Shown here: in pieces, positions 36,397-46,874 of the stretch | Layout: every line of letters starts with the position of its first letter | Numbering within the stretch: position 1 is the first letter of the stretch | Source: an uncultured Ruminococcus sp. | Lineage (GTDB): Bacteria; Bacillota; Clostridia; Oscillospirales; Ruminococcaceae | NCBI GenBank assembly: GCA_902800795.1 | Contig: CADCFQ010000009.1 | Span: forward strand, 177,048 to 241,047 | DNA: 64,000 nucleotides | Direction: 5' to 3' | The notes under the pieces: generated by a model | Databases searched by the model: none | What the model was told of the DNA's origin: nothing | The model's input: the letters and a program-made list of their open reading frames with translations, nothing else | Position numbers and translations under genes: made by a program

Positions 36397-36414
36397 GCGG
36401 AAGGAGGAAACGTG

Positions 36415-36750
36415 ATGGAAGCAAAGGCAATTCTGAGAACTGCTCGTATTGCTCCCCGTAAGGTACAGATAGTTCTGGATCTTATCAGAGGAAAGGATTA
36501 CGAACTCGCTATGGCGATCGTAAAGAATACACCAAAGGCTGCAAGTGAATATCTTGAGAAGCTTCTGAAGTCCGCTGCTGCAAACGCTGAGAACAATCAC
36601 AACATGGACAAGAACAACCTCTATGTTTCTGAGTGTTTTGTTTGCCCAGGACCGATAATCAAGAGAATCAGACCAAGAGCACAGGGCAGAGCCTATAGGA
36701 TCTACAAGAGGACATCGCATATCACCGTTGTTCTCAAGGAAAAGGAATAA
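36415..36750 (+). CDS. rplV: 50S ribosomal protein L22
   Basis: L22 lines the exit tunnel. The start [20 protein letters not shown] and the hairpin end [20 protein letters not shown] are typical. I take the ATG at 36415, 7 bases after AAGGAGG; an in-frame GTG lies 3 bases earlier. 111 residues. Confidence 0.97.
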   Translation: MEAKAILRTARIAPRKVQIVLDLIRGKDYELAMAIVKNTPKAASEYLEKLLKSAAANAENNHNMDKNNLYVSECFVCPGPIIKRIRPRAQGRAYRIYKRTSHITVVLKEKE

Positions 36751-36769
36751 CTGAAAGAGGAGGTAAATC

Positions 36770-37579
36770 ATGGGACAGAAAGTAAATCCACACGGACTGC
36801 GTGTCGGTGTGATCAAGAATTGGGATTCCCGCTGGTTTGCAGATAAGGGCACTTTCGGTGATACGCTTGTTGAGGATTATAACATTCGTAAGTTTATTAT
36901 GAAGGATCTTAACAGGAGATCGAAGAATCCGTCAGATAAGTGCGTTTACGCAGGTGTTCCTAAGATAGAGATCGAAAGATTCACTGGCAAGGACGGCGCT
37001 GAGAAGGTAAGACTTCACATCCACTGCGCAAAGCCCGGTCTTGTGATCGGAAGAGGCGGAGCAGAGATCGACAAGCTCCGTGCAAACCTTGAAAAGAAGA
37101 TCGGCAAGGGCGTTGCGATCAATATCGTCGAGGTAAGACAGCCCGACCTTAACGCACAGCTCGTTGCTGAGAAGATAGCACACGATCTTGAGGACAGGAT
37201 CTCGTTCAGAAGAGCGATGAAGCAGTCCATAGGCAGAGCTATGAAGCTTGGTGCAAAGGGTATCAAGACCAGAGTATCGGGCAGACTTGGCGGAGCCGAG
37301 ATCGCAAGAGCAGAGACATATCACGAGGGTACGATCCCGCTTCAGACTATCAGAGCTGATATCGATTATGGCTTTGCAGAGGCAAACACGACCTATGGTA
37401 AGCTCGGCGTAAAGGTATGGATCTACAGAGGTGAAGTTCTCAAGGGCGAAGTTGCTGCTTCGGACAAGAGAGACGTAGCTGACAAGAAGAGAAGACCCCG
37501 CAGAGACGACAAGAGCAAGGACAATCGCAGATCCTTCAACAAGGCTCGTGAGATGAAAAGAGAAGGAGGTAACGATTAA
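36770..37579 (+). CDS. rpsC: 30S ribosomal protein S3
   Basis: S3 guards the mRNA entry. The 269 residues start [20 protein letters not shown] and hold a KH domain with [15 protein letters not shown] (about 86-100) and the C-terminal [17 protein letters not shown]. The basic tail of about 50 residues ([18 protein letters not shown]) is longer than in E. coli. It overlaps rplP in TAATG. Confidence 0.98.
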   Translation: MGQKVNPHGLRVGVIKNWDSRWFADKGTFGDTLVEDYNIRKFIMKDLNRRSKNPSDKCVYAGVPKIEIERFTGKDGAEKVRLHIHCAKPGLVIGRGGAEIDKLRANLEKKIGKGVAINIVEVRQPDLNAQLVAEKIAHDLEDRISFRRAMKQSIGRAMKLGAKGIKTRVSGRLGGAEIARAETYHEGTIPLQTIRADIDYGFAEANTTYGKLGVKVWIYRGEVLKGEVAASDKRDVADKKRRPRRDDKSKDNRRSFNKAREMKREGGND

Positions 37580-38010
37580 TGCTGCTTCCAAAGAGAGTAA
37601 AGTTCAGAAAACAGCACCGTGGTCGTATGACCGGTAAGGCGCTGAGAGGAAACAAAGTATCCTACGGCCAGTACGGACTTCAGTCCCTCGAGCCTGCATG
37701 GATCACCTCGAACCAGATCGAGGCTGCCCGTATCGCAATGACAAGATACATCAAGCGTGGCGGTCAGGTTTGGATAAAGATCTTCCCCGACAAGCCGGCA
37801 ACAAGAAAGCCCCTTGGAACCCGAATGGGTAAAGGTAAGGGCGCACCGGAGTACTGGGTAGCAGTAGTAAAGCCTGGCAGAGTGATGTTCGAGATCGCAG
37901 GTGTCAGCGAAGAGACTGCAAGGGAGGCTATGAGACTTGCAAGCCACAAGCTTCCTGTAAAATGTAAGTTTATCAAAAAAGAAACTCAAGAAATGGGTGG
38001 TGAGCAATAA
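37579..38010 (+). CDS. rplP: 50S ribosomal protein L16
   Basis: L16 binds near the A-site tRNA. The 143 residues begin [20 protein letters not shown] and include [20 protein letters not shown] (about 82-101). Both ends overlap neighbours by one base, so translation is coupled with rpsC and rpmC. Confidence 0.98.
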   Translation: MLLPKRVKFRKQHRGRMTGKALRGNKVSYGQYGLQSLEPAWITSNQIEAARIAMTRYIKRGGQVWIKIFPDKPATRKPLGTRMGKGKGAPEYWVAVVKPGRVMFEIAGVSEETAREAMRLASHKLPVKCKFIKKETQEMGGEQ

Positions 38011-38207
38011 TGAAGGCTAGTGAGATCAGAGATATGACAGCGGACGAGCTCAACTCAAAGCTCGACGAACTCAAGCAGGAGCTTTTTAACCTTCGTTTCC
38101 AGCACGCTGTAAACCAGCTCGAGAATCCTAAGAGACTCCAGGCTGTAAAAAGGGATATTGCTCGTGTAAAGACATTCATTCGTAAGCAAGAGTCCAACGT
38201 TCAGTAA
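38010..38207 (+). CDS. rpmC: 50S ribosomal protein L29
   Basis: L29 is at the tunnel exit near L23. The 65 residues [20 protein letters not shown]... with [20 protein letters not shown] match the two-helix family. Confidence 0.97.
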   Translation: MKASEIRDMTADELNSKLDELKQELFNLRFQHAVNQLENPKRLQAVKRDIARVKTFIRKQESNVQ

Positions 38208-38227
38208 TTTCGGAAGGAGGATCCACT

Positions 38228-38488
38228 GTGAGCGAAGAAAGAAATCTGAGAAAGACAAGAGTCGGAGTTGTAGTTTCCGATAAAATGGACAAGACTATCG
38301 TCGTTGCTATCAAGGACAACGTACAGCACCCTCTTTACAAGAAGATCATCAAGAGAACCGTGAAGCTCAAGGCACACGACGAGGAGAACACAGCCGGATA
38401 CGGCGATAAGGTCGAGGTTATGGAGACCAGACCTCTCTCCAAGGATAAGAGATGGCGCCTTGTAAAAGTTCTCGAGAAGGCTAAGTAA
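38228..38488 (+). CDS. rpsQ: 30S ribosomal protein S17
   Basis: S17 is an early 16S-binding protein. The 86 residues have the [16 protein letters not shown] core and [17 protein letters not shown] end. The start is GTG with GGAAGGAGG upstream. Confidence 0.97.
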   Translation: MSEERNLRKTRVGVVVSDKMDKTIVVAIKDNVQHPLYKKIIKRTVKLKAHDEENTAGYGDKVEVMETRPLSKDKRWRLVKVLEKAK

Positions 38489-38548
38489 TCAAACTGTTCT
38501 GCGGCAAAGCGCTGCCGCAGGCATCCACTATGAAAGGAGGAACGCACT

Positions 38549-38917
38549 GTGATACAGATGCAGACTTATCTCAAGGTTGCAGATAACTCCGGCGCAAAGG
38601 AGCTTATGTGCATCAGAGTACTCGGCGGAACACGCAGAAAGTATGCAAATATCGGTGACGTTGTAGTTTGCTCGGTTAAAAAGGCAACACCGGGCGGAGT
38701 TGTTAAAAAGGGCGACGTTGTTAAAGCAGTAATCGTTCGTTCAGCAAAGGGTCTTCGTCGTGCAGACGGAACATATATCCGTTTCGACGAAAACGCTGCT
38801 GTAATCATAAGAGAAGACAAGAACCCAAGAGGAACCCGTATATTCGGGCCAGTAGCTAAGGAGCTCCGTGAGAAGGATTATCTTAAGATACTTTCTCTTG
38901 CTCCCGAAGTTCTTTGA
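38549..38917 (+). CDS. rplN: 50S ribosomal protein L14
   Basis: L14 sits at the subunit interface. The 122 residues start [20 protein letters not shown] (GTG start after AAAGGAGG) and hold [30 protein letters not shown] second ATG three codons in is possible but has a worse spacing. Confidence 0.97.
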   Translation: MIQMQTYLKVADNSGAKELMCIRVLGGTRRKYANIGDVVVCSVKKATPGGVVKKGDVVKAVIVRSAKGLRRADGTYIRFDENAAVIIREDKNPRGTRIFGPVAKELREKDYLKILSLAPEVL

Positions 38918-38934
38918 TCGGAGGTGTCGTTGAA

Positions 38935-39258
38935 ATGAATAAGGTACACGTAAGAACAGGCGACACCGTCGTTATCCTTTCGGGTAAGGACAAGGGCAAG
39001 CAGGGTAAGGTTCTTGAGGTTTCCCCCAAGGAAGGCAAGGTCATCGTTGAGGGTCTCAACATTGCGACCAAGCACGTTAAGCCCAGAAGACAGGGCGAGC
39101 AGGGCGGCATAGTAAGCGCAGAAGCAGCTCTCTATGCAAGCAAGGTACAGCTCGTATGCCCCAAGTGCGGCAAGTCTACAAGGATCGCACACAAGATCCT
39201 TGAGGACGGAACCAAGGTCAGGGTCTGCAAGAACGCAGACTGCGGCGAAGAATTTTAA
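38935..39258 (+). CDS. rplX: 50S ribosomal protein L24
   Basis: L24 starts 50S assembly. The KOW motif is in [20 protein letters not shown] (about 9-28). The C-terminus carries CPKCG and CKNADC, a four-Cys zinc-ribbon-like end. I take the ATG at 38935 after CGGAGGTG. 107 residues. Confidence 0.96.
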   Translation: MNKVHVRTGDTVVILSGKDKGKQGKVLEVSPKEGKVIVEGLNIATKHVKPRRQGEQGGIVSAEAALYASKVQLVCPKCGKSTRIAHKILEDGTKVRVCKNADCGEEF

Positions 39259-39274
39259 TTAGGAGGATTTTACG

Positions 39275-39817
39275 ATGGCTAGACTTAAAGAATATTATGT
39301 TAGCGACGTAGCTCCTGCTATGATGAAGAAATTCCAGTACGCTAATGTAATGCAGATCCCTAAGCTTGACAAGGTAGTTATCAATGTCGGCTGCGGCGCA
39401 GACAAGGATAATAAGAAGGTTATCGACACCATCATGACAGAGCTTGCAGCTATCACAGGCCAGAAGCCTATCGTCTGCAAGGCAAAGAAGTCGGTTGCAA
39501 ACTTCAAGCTTCGTGATGGACAGATCATCGGTGTTAAGGTAACACTCAGAGCTGAGAAGATGTATGAATTCGTTGACAGACTGTTCAACGTTGCATTCCC
39601 TCGTGTAAGAGACTTCAGAGGTATCAACCCCAACTCTTTCGACGGCAGAGGAAACTACTCTACCGGTCTGAAGGAGCAGCTGATTTTCCCTGAGATCGAG
39701 TATGACAAGATCGACAAGATCCGTGGAATGGACATCAACTTTATCACTACCGCAAACACAGACGAAGAAGCAAAAGAGCTGCTCTCTCTTATGGGCGCAC
39801 CTTTTGCAGACAGATAA
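39275..39817 (+). CDS. rplE: 50S ribosomal protein L5
   Basis: L5 binds 5S rRNA. The 180 residues hold [41 protein letters not shown] (about 70-90) and [26 protein letters not shown] precedes the ATG. Confidence 0.98.
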   Translation: MARLKEYYVSDVAPAMMKKFQYANVMQIPKLDKVVINVGCGADKDNKKVIDTIMTELAAITGQKPIVCKAKKSVANFKLRDGQIIGVKVTLRAEKMYEFVDRLFNVAFPRVRDFRGINPNSFDGRGNYSTGLKEQLIFPEIEYDKIDKIRGMDINFITTANTDEEAKELLSLMGAPFADR

Positions 39818-39834
39818 GCTAAGGAGGATAAAAA

Positions 39835-40020
39835 ATGGCAAAGAAGTCTATGATAAACAAGCAGCAGGCTGCGCCTAAGTATTCTACCCGTGCTTACAAC
39901 AGATGTAAGATATGCGGCAGACCGCACGCATATCTCAGAAAGTTCGGCGTTTGCCGTATCTGCTTCAGAGAGCTTGCTCACGAGGGCAAGATCCCGGGAG
40001 TTAAGAAGGCTAGTTGGTAA
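39835..40020 (+). CDS. rpsN: 30S ribosomal protein S14, zinc-binding type
   Basis: The 61-residue C+ form has zinc ligands CKICGRPH...CRICF (about 24-43) and the SW end. This is the ancestral zinc form, as expected in Firmicutes. It lies between rplE and rpsH. Confidence 0.98.
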   Translation: MAKKSMINKQQAAPKYSTRAYNRCKICGRPHAYLRKFGVCRICFRELAHEGKIPGVKKASW

Positions 40021-40038
40021 AAAGGAGGTTGACACAGC

Positions 40039-40437
40039 ATGCAAATCACAGATACAATAGCGGACCTGCTGACAAGAATCCGTAATGCAAGCTCTGCAAA
40101 GCACGCAACGGTTGACGTTCCTGCATCGAATATGAAGAAGTCCATCACACAGATACTCGTTGACGAGGGCTATGTTAAGGACTTCAAGATCATCGAAGAC
40201 GGCAAGCAGGGTATTATAAGAATTACTCTTAAATATGACGAGAACAGAAATCCTGTTATCACAGGGCTCAGAAGAGTTTCCAAGCCCGGACTCAGGATCT
40301 ACGCAAGCTGCGAGGATATGCCCAAGGTAATCAAGGGCCTGGGAATCGCAATCGTATCTACATCCAAGGGTGTAGTTACTGATAAGAAGGCCAGAGAGCT
40401 CCACGTAGGCGGCGAGGTTCTCGCATTCATCTGGTAA
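40039..40437 (+). CDS. rpsH: 30S ribosomal protein S8
   Basis: S8 binds the central domain of 16S rRNA and in E. coli controls the spc operon. The 132 residues start [20 protein letters not shown] and end with [20 protein letters not shown], the family signature. Confidence 0.98.
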   Translation: MQITDTIADLLTRIRNASSAKHATVDVPASNMKKSITQILVDEGYVKDFKIIEDGKQGIIRITLKYDENRNPVITGLRRVSKPGLRIYASCEDMPKVIKGLGIAIVSTSKGVVTDKKARELHVGGEVLAFIW

Positions 40438-40450
40438 GGAGGACTGAAGT

Positions 40451-41002
40451 ATGTCAAGAATAGGCAATAAAGCTATTAGTGTTCCTGCAGGTGTAGAGGT
40501 AACAGTTGCTGACGGCAACGTAGTTACAGTAAAGGGTCCCAAGGGAACGCTTACAAGGCAGTTCAATAAGGATATGACAATAAAGAGTGAGGCCGGTGTG
40601 ATCACTGTTGAGCGTCCTTCCGAGGATAAGCTCCACAAGTCTCTCCACGGACTTACAAGAACACTCATTGCTAATATGGTAGAGGGTGTTACAAACGGAT
40701 TTTCAAAGAAGCTCGAGATCGTCGGCGTAGGTTACAGAGCACAGAAGCAGGGCAAGGAGCTTGTTCTCAACCTTGGCTTCTCGCATCAGGTAAAGGTATC
40801 GGAGACCGATACTATCAAGATCGACGTTCCTGACGCAAACCACATAGTGATCTCCGGCTGTGACAAGCAGGAGGTAGGTCAGTTCGCTTGTGAGATCCGT
40901 GAGAAACGTCCCCCGGAGCCTTATAAGGGTAAGGGTATCCGCTATGAAGGCGAATACGTTATCCGCAAGGAAGGTAAAGCCGGCAAGGGCGCTAAGAAGT
41001 AA
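40451..41002 (+). CDS. rplF: 50S ribosomal protein L6
   Basis: L6 lies near the factor-binding site. The 183 residues have two related domains, with the signature [26 protein letters not shown] near the end (about 151-176). Confidence 0.98.
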   Translation: MSRIGNKAISVPAGVEVTVADGNVVTVKGPKGTLTRQFNKDMTIKSEAGVITVERPSEDKLHKSLHGLTRTLIANMVEGVTNGFSKKLEIVGVGYRAQKQGKELVLNLGFSHQVKVSETDTIKIDVPDANHIVISGCDKQEVGQFACEIREKRPPEPYKGKGIRYEGEYVIRKEGKAGKGAKK

Positions 41003-41020
41003 TAAAAGGAGAGAATTACT

Positions 41021-41380
41021 ATGGTTAAAAAGCTTGACAGAGCTAAGGCAAGAGCTAAAAGACACCAGAGAGTGCGTAATAAGATCAACGGCACGGCTGA
41101 TTGTCCTCGCCTCAACGTATTCCGCTCCTCAAAGCATATTTATGCACAGATCATCGACGATGTTAAGGGCGTAACACTTTGCAGCGCTTCGTCTATGTCC
41201 AAGGACTTTGACGGAAACGGCGGCAACAAGGAAGGCGCACGCAAGGTCGGCGAGATGATCGCTGCAGCGGCAAAGGCAAAGGGAATCGAGAATGTTGTAT
41301 TCGACAGAGGCGGTTACCTTTATCACGGCCGTGTACAGGAGTTAGCAGACGGAGCCCGTGAAGGCGGACTCAAGTTCTAA
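41021..41380 (+). CDS. rplR: 50S ribosomal protein L18
   Basis: L18 binds 5S rRNA with L5. The 119 residues show [34 protein letters not shown] and [20 protein letters not shown]. Confidence 0.98.
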   Translation: MVKKLDRAKARAKRHQRVRNKINGTADCPRLNVFRSSKHIYAQIIDDVKGVTLCSASSMSKDFDGNGGNKEGARKVGEMIAAAAKAKGIENVVFDRGGYLYHGRVQELADGAREGGLKF

Positions 41381-41395
41381 AGAGGAGGGAAAACA

Positions 41396-41896
41396 TTGGC
41401 TTTAATAGATGCTTCAAACATGGAACTCGAAGAGAAGGTCGTAGCAATTAACAGAGTATCCAAGACTGTTAAGGGCGGCCGTATAATGAAGTTCTCGGCT
41501 CTCGTGGTTGTCGGCGACGGCAACGGCATCGTAGGCTTCGGTATCGGAAAGAGCGGAGAGGTTCCCGATGCGATCAGAAAGGCTATCCAGGACGCAAAGA
41601 AGAACCTTATCAGGATCTCGCTCAGAGGCACAACGATCCCTCACGAGATCATCGGTAAGTTCGGCGCAGGCGAGGTACTTATGAGACCTGCAGCAGCAGG
41701 TACCGGAGTTATCGCAGGCGGTCCTGTCAGAGCGGTCGTAGAGATCGCAGGTATCAAGGATATCAGAACGAAGTCGCTTCGTTCCAACAATCCTTACAAT
41801 GTAGTAAGAGCTACTATCAACGGACTTGCAAACGTAAGGTCTGCAGAGACAGTTGCAGCGCTGAGAGGCAAGACCGTAAAGGAAATGTTAGGTTAA
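41396..41896 (+). CDS. rpsE: 30S ribosomal protein S5
   Basis: S5 acts in decoding fidelity. The start is TTG at 41396, 6 bases after GAGGAGGG; the later ATG at 41420 has no such box. The 166 residues hold [29 protein letters not shown] (about 29-57) and the closing [14 protein letters not shown]. Confidence 0.97.
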   Translation: MALIDASNMELEEKVVAINRVSKTVKGGRIMKFSALVVVGDGNGIVGFGIGKSGEVPDAIRKAIQDAKKNLIRISLRGTTIPHEIIGKFGAGEVLMRPAAAGTGVIAGGPVRAVVEIAGIKDIRTKSLRSNNPYNVVRATINGLANVRSAETVAALRGKTVKEMLG

Positions 41897-41909
41897 GGAG
41901 GAAAGGCAA

Positions 41910-42086
41910 ATGGCAATGAATATCGAACTGGTCAAGAGCCTTAACGGCAGAAGCGAAAAGCAGATCGCAACTGCAAATTCTCTTGGCCTCAGAAAGATCG
42001 GGGATAAGACCAGCCAGCCTGATAATCCTCAGACAAAGGGAAAGATAAAGGTCATCTCCCATCTTGTAAAAGTGACCGAAGCTTAA
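41910..42086 (+). CDS. rpmD: 50S ribosomal protein L30
   Basis: This short gene of 58 residues starts at ATG 41910 after AAGGAGG. The protein MAMNIELVKSLNGRSEKQIA... with LGLRKIGDK and the closing KGKIKVISHLVKV is typical L30. It lies between rpsE and rplO, its usual place. Confidence 0.95.
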   Translation: MAMNIELVKSLNGRSEKQIATANSLGLRKIGDKTSQPDNPQTKGKIKVISHLVKVTEA

Positions 42087-42105
42087 ATAAGGAGGTGCGA
42101 TCTTA

Positions 42106-42546
42106 ATGAAACTGCACGAATTATCACCTGCTCCCGGCGCAGTCAAGGACGTTAAGCGCAAGGGAAGAGGACATGGCTCGGGTAACGGTAAGACAGCCGG
42201 CAAGGGACATAAGGGTCAGAAGGCTCGTTCAGGCGGCGGCGTAAGACCGGGTTTTGAAGGCGGACAGACAGCTCTCGCCAGAAGAACACCTAAGCGTGGA
42301 TTCAACAATATTTTTGCTACCGAGTATGCTGTGGTCAATGTATCGGATCTTGAGAGATTCGTAGACGGCACGGTAGTTGATACAGAGCTTCTCAAGGCTT
42401 CAGGTATCATCAAGAAGGAGCTTGACGGTGTCAAGGTCCTCGGAAACGGTGAACTGACCAAGAACCTTACCGTCAAGGCTGCCAAGTTCTCGGCAGCTGC
42501 AAAAGAGAAAATCGAAAAGGCAGGCGGGAAGGCTGAGGTGATGTAA
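42106..42546 (+). CDS. rplO: 50S ribosomal protein L15
   Basis: L15 is a late assembly protein. The 146 residues begin [20 protein letters not shown] and have the Gly-rich [20 protein letters not shown] arm (about 21-40) and [18 protein letters not shown]. Confidence 0.98.
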   Translation: MKLHELSPAPGAVKDVKRKGRGHGSGNGKTAGKGHKGQKARSGGGVRPGFEGGQTALARRTPKRGFNNIFATEYAVVNVSDLERFVDGTVVDTELLKASGIIKKELDGVKVLGNGELTKNLTVKAAKFSAAAKEKIEKAGGKAEVM

Positions 42547-42548
42547 TT

Positions 42549-43847
42549 GTGATAGAGACATTTCGTAATGCCTGGAGAGTTCCGGAATTAAGAAAAAAAC
42601 TTCTATTTACTTTTTTCATCATCGTTCTTTATAGGATAGGCGGAACGGTACCTGTACCGTTTCTCGATTCGCAGGCTTTGAGCGACTGGTTCAAGGCAAG
42701 TGAGAGTTCAGGTGACTTCTTCAGCTACCTGAACGTTCTCTCGGGCGGTAACTTTGCCAAGGCAACACTGCTTGCGCTTTCGGTATCGCCTTACATCAAT
42801 GCTCAGATCATCATTCAGCTTCTGACTTATGCTCTGCCTCCTCTGGAGAGACTCCAGAAGGAAGGTCCCGAGGGCAGAAAGAAGCTCGACAAGATCACAA
42901 AGTATGCAGCACTTGCTATCGCCATCTTCCAGGGCTGGGCTTATTACCTCACCCTCAAGAAGGCAGGAGCAGTTATCTATGCTGCAGGCGGTTTTGACAA
43001 GGTCTTCTCGGAGATCGTTATCATCGCTTGCTTCACAGCAGGTGCATCACTCACCATCTGGCTCGGAGATCAGATCAACGAAAAGGGTATCGGAAACGGT
43101 ATCTCGATGCTCCTGTTCGCAGGTATCATCGCAAGAGGCCCCTCGGCTGTTATCGGTCTGTTCGACTACGCTAAGAGCGGTGAGGCAAGAAACATCATTC
43201 TCGTAGCAGTTATCTGCGTAGTATTCGTTCTTATGATAGGCTTCATCATCTTCATGAACGAGGCTGAAAGAAGGATACCGATACAGTATGCAAAGAGAGT
43301 GGTCGGAAGAAGACAGTATGGCGGACAGAGCACATACATCCCTGTGAAGATCGCAATGAGCGGTGTTATGCCGATCATCTTCGCAATGGCGTTTATGTCG
43401 CTGCCCTCGACTCTGAAGATGTTCATCACACCTAAGGACGGAAGCTTCTATGATAAGTTCCTCAAGTGGTTTGAGTACACTTCACCGTTCTATGCTTGTC
43501 TGTACTTCGTTCTGATAATCGCATTCAACTATTTCTATGTTTCAATGCAGTACAACCCCGTTCAGATCGCTAACGATCTGAGACAGAACAACGGAGCTAT
43601 CCCCGGTATAAGACCCGGAAAGCCCACATCGGATCACCTGAAGAAGATCTTCGGAAAGATCACTCTTGTGGGAGCTGTGTTCCTCGGCGTTATCGCTATC
43701 TTCCCGATAATCTTTACGGTCATCACGAAGATGAACATAGCAATGGGCGGTACGTCCATCCTGATCGTTGTTTCGGTCGCACTTGAAACAGCAAGAACTA
43801 TGGAATCCCAGATGATGATGCGTCATCACAGAGGCTTCCTCGAATAA
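42549..43847 (+). CDS. secY: Protein translocase subunit SecY
   Basis: SecY is the channel of the Sec translocon in the inner membrane. The 432 residues give ten membrane spans, with the plug region after span 1, GTVPVPFLDSQAL, and RMPIQYAKR-like RRIPIQYAKRVVGRRQYGGQ in the large cytosolic loop (about 238-257). The GTG start at 42549 comes 2 bases after the rplO stop, and the GAGGTG box lies inside rplO. Confidence 0.97.
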   Translation: MIETFRNAWRVPELRKKLLFTFFIIVLYRIGGTVPVPFLDSQALSDWFKASESSGDFFSYLNVLSGGNFAKATLLALSVSPYINAQIIIQLLTYALPPLERLQKEGPEGRKKLDKITKYAALAIAIFQGWAYYLTLKKAGAVIYAAGGFDKVFSEIVIIACFTAGASLTIWLGDQINEKGIGNGISMLLFAGIIARGPSAVIGLFDYAKSGEARNIILVAVICVVFVLMIGFIIFMNEAERRIPIQYAKRVVGRRQYGGQSTYIPVKIAMSGVMPIIFAMAFMSLPSTLKMFITPKDGSFYDKFLKWFEYTSPFYACLYFVLIIAFNYFYVSMQYNPVQIANDLRQNNGAIPGIRPGKPTSDHLKKIFGKITLVGAVFLGVIAIFPIIFTVITKMNIAMGGTSILIVVSVALETARTMESQMMMRHHRGFLE

Positions 43848-43882
43848 GAACCTTATCGATCAACTTGAAAGGAGTTAGTGTT

Positions 43883-44515
43883 ATGAACATCATTCTTTTA
43901 GGCGCTCCTGGTGCGGGTAAGGGAACTCAGGCAGAGGTCATCTGCAAGGAGCTCAACATCCCCACCATTTCGACAGGTAATATGCTCAGAGCTGCTGTAA
44001 AGGCAGGCACTGAGTACGGTCTCAAGGCTAAGGCTGCTATGGATGCAGGCGCACTTGTGTCTGATGACATAGTGATCGGTATCCTCAAGGATCGAATCGC
44101 TGAGCCTGACGCTCAGAACGGTTTCATTCTTGACGGTTTCCCGAGAACAGTTCCCCAGGCTGAGGCTCTCGACACAATGGGAGTAAGGATCGACAAGGTC
44201 GTTGAGATCTTCGTCCCCGACGAGATGATCAAGAGAAGAGTAACAGGAAGAAGAGTTTGCCTCGACTGCGGAGCAACTTATCACATCGACTACAAGCCTT
44301 CCAAGGTGGAGGACGTTTGTGACGTTTGCGGCAAGCCGATCGTTATAAGAAAGGACGACCAGCCCGAGACAGTTATCAGCAGACTCGAAACATATCATAA
44401 GACTACTGCGCCCCTCAAGGATTACTATGAGAAGCAGGGCAAGCTTGTTTCCATCGACGGAACAAAGGATGTTGCAACAACATCTGCTCTGGTTCTTGAA
44501 GCGCTCAAGGCCTGA
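43883..44515 (+). CDS. adk: Adenylate kinase
   Basis: Adk interconverts AMP, ADP and ATP. The P-loop is GAPGAGKGTQ (about 7-16). The LID has four zinc ligands, CLDCG and CDVCG (about 130-153), the Gram-positive zinc form. The DGFPRTVPQAEAL motif is present (about 84-96). I take the ATG at 43883, 8 bases after AAAGGAG. 210 residues. Confidence 0.97.
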   Translation: MNIILLGAPGAGKGTQAEVICKELNIPTISTGNMLRAAVKAGTEYGLKAKAAMDAGALVSDDIVIGILKDRIAEPDAQNGFILDGFPRTVPQAEALDTMGVRIDKVVEIFVPDEMIKRRVTGRRVCLDCGATYHIDYKPSKVEDVCDVCGKPIVIRKDDQPETVISRLETYHKTTAPLKDYYEKQGKLVSIDGTKDVATTSALVLEALKA

Positions 44516-44533
44516 TAGAAAGTCAGGCAGTCT

Positions 44534-45280
44534 ATGATCTGTTTAAAATCACAAAAAGAGATCGAAAAGCTTCGTAAGGCTAACAGCATCACCGCAGAGG
44601 CTCTCCTCTATGCCGGTGAATGCCTGAAGCCTGGCATGACGACCTACGAGCTTGATAAGCTGATCGAGAGGTTTTATACTTCTCACGGCACAAGATCAGG
44701 CTTCAAGGGCTATGACGGATTCCCTGGGTCCGCTTGTATATCTGTGAATGACGAAGTCATCCACGGTATACCGGGTCCGAGAAAGATCAACGAAGGCGAT
44801 ATCGTGTCGATAGACACGGGAGCAATAATCGACGGTTATTACGGAGATTCCTGCAAGACATTCGCCTGCGGAAAGGTCTCGGATGACGTTCAGGCGCTCC
44901 TTGATTCGACCGAAGAGAGCCTTATGGCGGCGGTCGAGATGGTCAGACCCGGTGTACGCATCGGAGACATCGGAGCAGCGATCCAGAAGTATAATGAGGA
45001 CAGAGGCTTCTCTGTCGTGAGAGAATTTGTCGGTCACGGCCTTGGCAAGGATATGCACGAGGACCCCGAGATACCGAACTTTGGTAAAGCGGGACACGGC
45101 ATAAGACTTGTGGCAGGAATGGTCATCTGCATCGAGCCTATGATAAATATGGGCTCGCCTAAGATAAAGATCATGCCTGACGGCTGGACGGTAAAGACTC
45201 AGGACGGAAAGTGGTCCGCTCACTTTGAACACGCAGTCGCTGTAACAAAGGACGGAGCTGTTATACTCAGCAGACCGTAA
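44534..45280 (+). CDS. map: Methionine aminopeptidase, type I
   Basis: Map removes the first Met from new proteins. The 248 residues hold the metal ligands in IDTGAIIDGYYGDSCKTF (Asp pair), GHGLGKDMHEDPEIPNFG (His), and GMVICIEPMI and FEHAVAVT (Glu). It follows adk by 18 bp in the usual spc arrangement. Confidence 0.97.
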   Translation: MICLKSQKEIEKLRKANSITAEALLYAGECLKPGMTTYELDKLIERFYTSHGTRSGFKGYDGFPGSACISVNDEVIHGIPGPRKINEGDIVSIDTGAIIDGYYGDSCKTFACGKVSDDVQALLDSTEESLMAAVEMVRPGVRIGDIGAAIQKYNEDRGFSVVREFVGHGLGKDMHEDPEIPNFGKAGHGIRLVAGMVICIEPMINMGSPKIKIMPDGWTVKTQDGKWSAHFEHAVAVTKDGAVILSRP

Positions 45281-45293
45281 CGGAGGACAGTGC

Positions 45294-45554
45294 GTGGATA
45301 TAAAGACAGGCTCTGTGGTGAGAGCGCTGGCAGGTCGTGAAAAAGACAGATACTTCGTTGCGGTAGATGTCCACGACGGCTTTGTGTATCTTGCAGACGG
45401 CAAGGAGCGAAAGCTCGGAAGTCCGAAGAAGAAAAACATAAAGCACATTTCGCCTGTACACCGCTTTATAGAAACAGAGCAGCTGACAGACAGGAAATTA
45501 AGACAGCAGCTGCTAAGACTTTCCGATGAAGAAAAAAGCAGCAATGACCAATAA
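45294..45554 (+). CDS. KOW-domain RNA-binding protein
   Basis: The 86 residues start at GTG and open with a KOW-like fold, TGSVVRALAGREKDRYFVAV (about 5-24), then a basic KKKNIKHISPVHRF segment and a charged helical tail. Similar small proteins between map and infA in Clostridia are annotated as L14e-like. The role is not known; RNA binding in translation is inferred from fold and place. Confidence 0.82.
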   Translation: MDIKTGSVVRALAGREKDRYFVAVDVHDGFVYLADGKERKLGSPKKKNIKHISPVHRFIETEQLTDRKLRQQLLRLSDEEKSSNDQ

Positions 45555-45574
45555 CCTTATGGGGAGGTTTTTAA

Positions 45575-45793
45575 ATGTCAAAGGAAGATATGATAGAAGT
45601 TGAAGGCACGGTCATCGAGGCCAAGCCCAACGCTACGTTCCTGGTGGAGCTTTCAAACGGCCATAAGATCCTTGCTCATATTTCGGGTAAGCTGAGAATG
45701 AATTACATTCGTATAGTTCCCGGAGATAAGGTAAAGGTCGAGATGTCGCCTTATGACCTGACTAAAGGAAGAATCACCTGGAGAGCTAAGTAA
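45575..45793 (+). CDS. infA: Translation initiation factor IF-1
   Basis: IF-1 blocks the A site during initiation. The 72 residues form one S1/OB fold: [20 protein letters not shown] (6-25), [19 protein letters not shown] and the end [18 protein letters not shown] precedes the ATG. Confidence 0.98.
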   Translation: MSKEDMIEVEGTVIEAKPNATFLVELSNGHKILAHISGKLRMNYIRIVPGDKVKVEMSPYDLTKGRITWRAK

Positions 45794-45858
45794 GCTCGAA
45801 GGAAAACCGCTGAGAAAAAGCTCAGCACTGTGTTTTAGTAAACAAAGGAGGTATTCTA

Positions 45859-45972
45859 ATGAAAGTAAGACCTTCAGTTAAGCCTATCTGCGAGAAGTGC
45901 AAGGTGATCAAGAGAAAGGGCAAGATCATGGTTATCTGCCAGAATCCCAAGCACAAGCAGCGTCAGGGCTAA
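45859..45972 (+). CDS. rpmJ: 50S ribosomal protein L36
   Basis: This 37-residue protein, [20 protein letters not shown]..., has the zinc ligands C11, C14, C27 and H32, so it is the C+ form. The ATG at 45859 follows AAAGGAGG. It lies between infA and rpsM as usual. Confidence 0.97.
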   Translation: MKVRPSVKPICEKCKVIKRKGKIMVICQNPKHKQRQG

Positions 45973-46001
45973 CAGACCAATAATGGAGGTGCAGCTAAAT
46001 A

Positions 46002-46370
46002 ATGGCTCGTATTGCTGGTATAGACCTGCCTAAGGATAAAAGGATCGAGGTAGCCCTCACCTATATCTACGGTATCGGTCAGAACACTGCTACAAAGATA
46101 CTCAAGGAAACAGGTGTTGACCCTGATGTAAGAGTCAAGAACATGGACGAGGACGATGTAGCAAAGCTTCGTGAATATATTGATCACAACATCACAGTTG
46201 AGGGTGACCTCAGAAGAAATGTAGCTCTTAACATCAAGAGACTCACCGAGATCGGTTGCTACCGTGGTCTGCGTCACCGCAAGGGTCTGCCTGTAAGAGG
46301 ACAGAGAACAAAGACCAACGCAAGGACTCGTAAGGGCCCTGTAAAGACCATCGCTAATAAGAAGAAGTAA
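46002..46370 (+). CDS. rpsM: 30S ribosomal protein S13
   Basis: S13 contacts tRNA and the 50S. The 122 residues open [20 protein letters not shown] and close with [19 protein letters not shown]. It is followed by rpsK after 14 bp. Confidence 0.98.
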   Translation: MARIAGIDLPKDKRIEVALTYIYGIGQNTATKILKETGVDPDVRVKNMDEDDVAKLREYIDHNITVEGDLRRNVALNIKRLTEIGCYRGLRHRKGLPVRGQRTKTNARTRKGPVKTIANKKK

Positions 46371-46384
46371 GGAGGGTGTGAACA

Positions 46385-46783
46385 ATGGCTCAGCCTAAGA
46401 AGAAGACTACGATCCGTCGTCGTCGTGAAAGAAAGAACATTGAACAGGGACAGGTTCATATCCAGTCTACTTTCAATAACACTATCGTTACCATCACTGA
46501 TATGCAGGGTAACGCTATCTCATGGGCATCCGCAGGCGGCCTCGGATTCAGAGGTTCCAAGAAGTCCACTCCGTTCGCAGCTCAGACAGCAGCAGAGACT
46601 GCAGCAAGAGCAGCTAAGGAGCACGGCCTTAAGTCTGTAGAGGTATTTGTTAAGGGACCCGGAGCAGGAAGAGAAGCTGCTATCAGAGCACTTCAGTCTG
46701 AGGAACTCGAAGTTAAGCTCATCAAGGACGTAACTCCTATCCCCCACAACGGATGCCGTCCCCCCAAGAGACGTAGAGTATAA
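46385..46783 (+). CDS. rpsK: 30S ribosomal protein S11
   Basis: S11 lies on the platform near the Shine-Dalgarno helix. The 132 residues have [36 protein letters not shown] and the end [19 protein letters not shown] small CGGAT...ATCCG hairpin lies in the 91-bp gap before rpsD. Confidence 0.98.
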   Translation: MAQPKKKTTIRRRRERKNIEQGQVHIQSTFNNTIVTITDMQGNAISWASAGGLGFRGSKKSTPFAAQTAAETAARAAKEHGLKSVEVFVKGPGAGREAAIRALQSEELEVKLIKDVTPIPHNGCRPPKRRRV

Positions 46784-46874
46784 GCAAGACAATTTGAGTT
46801 AAGAAGTTTGCTCAAAGTCGGATAAGGGAAGCTCCCTAAGATCCGATACAACATTAAAAACGGAGGTCATTAAA

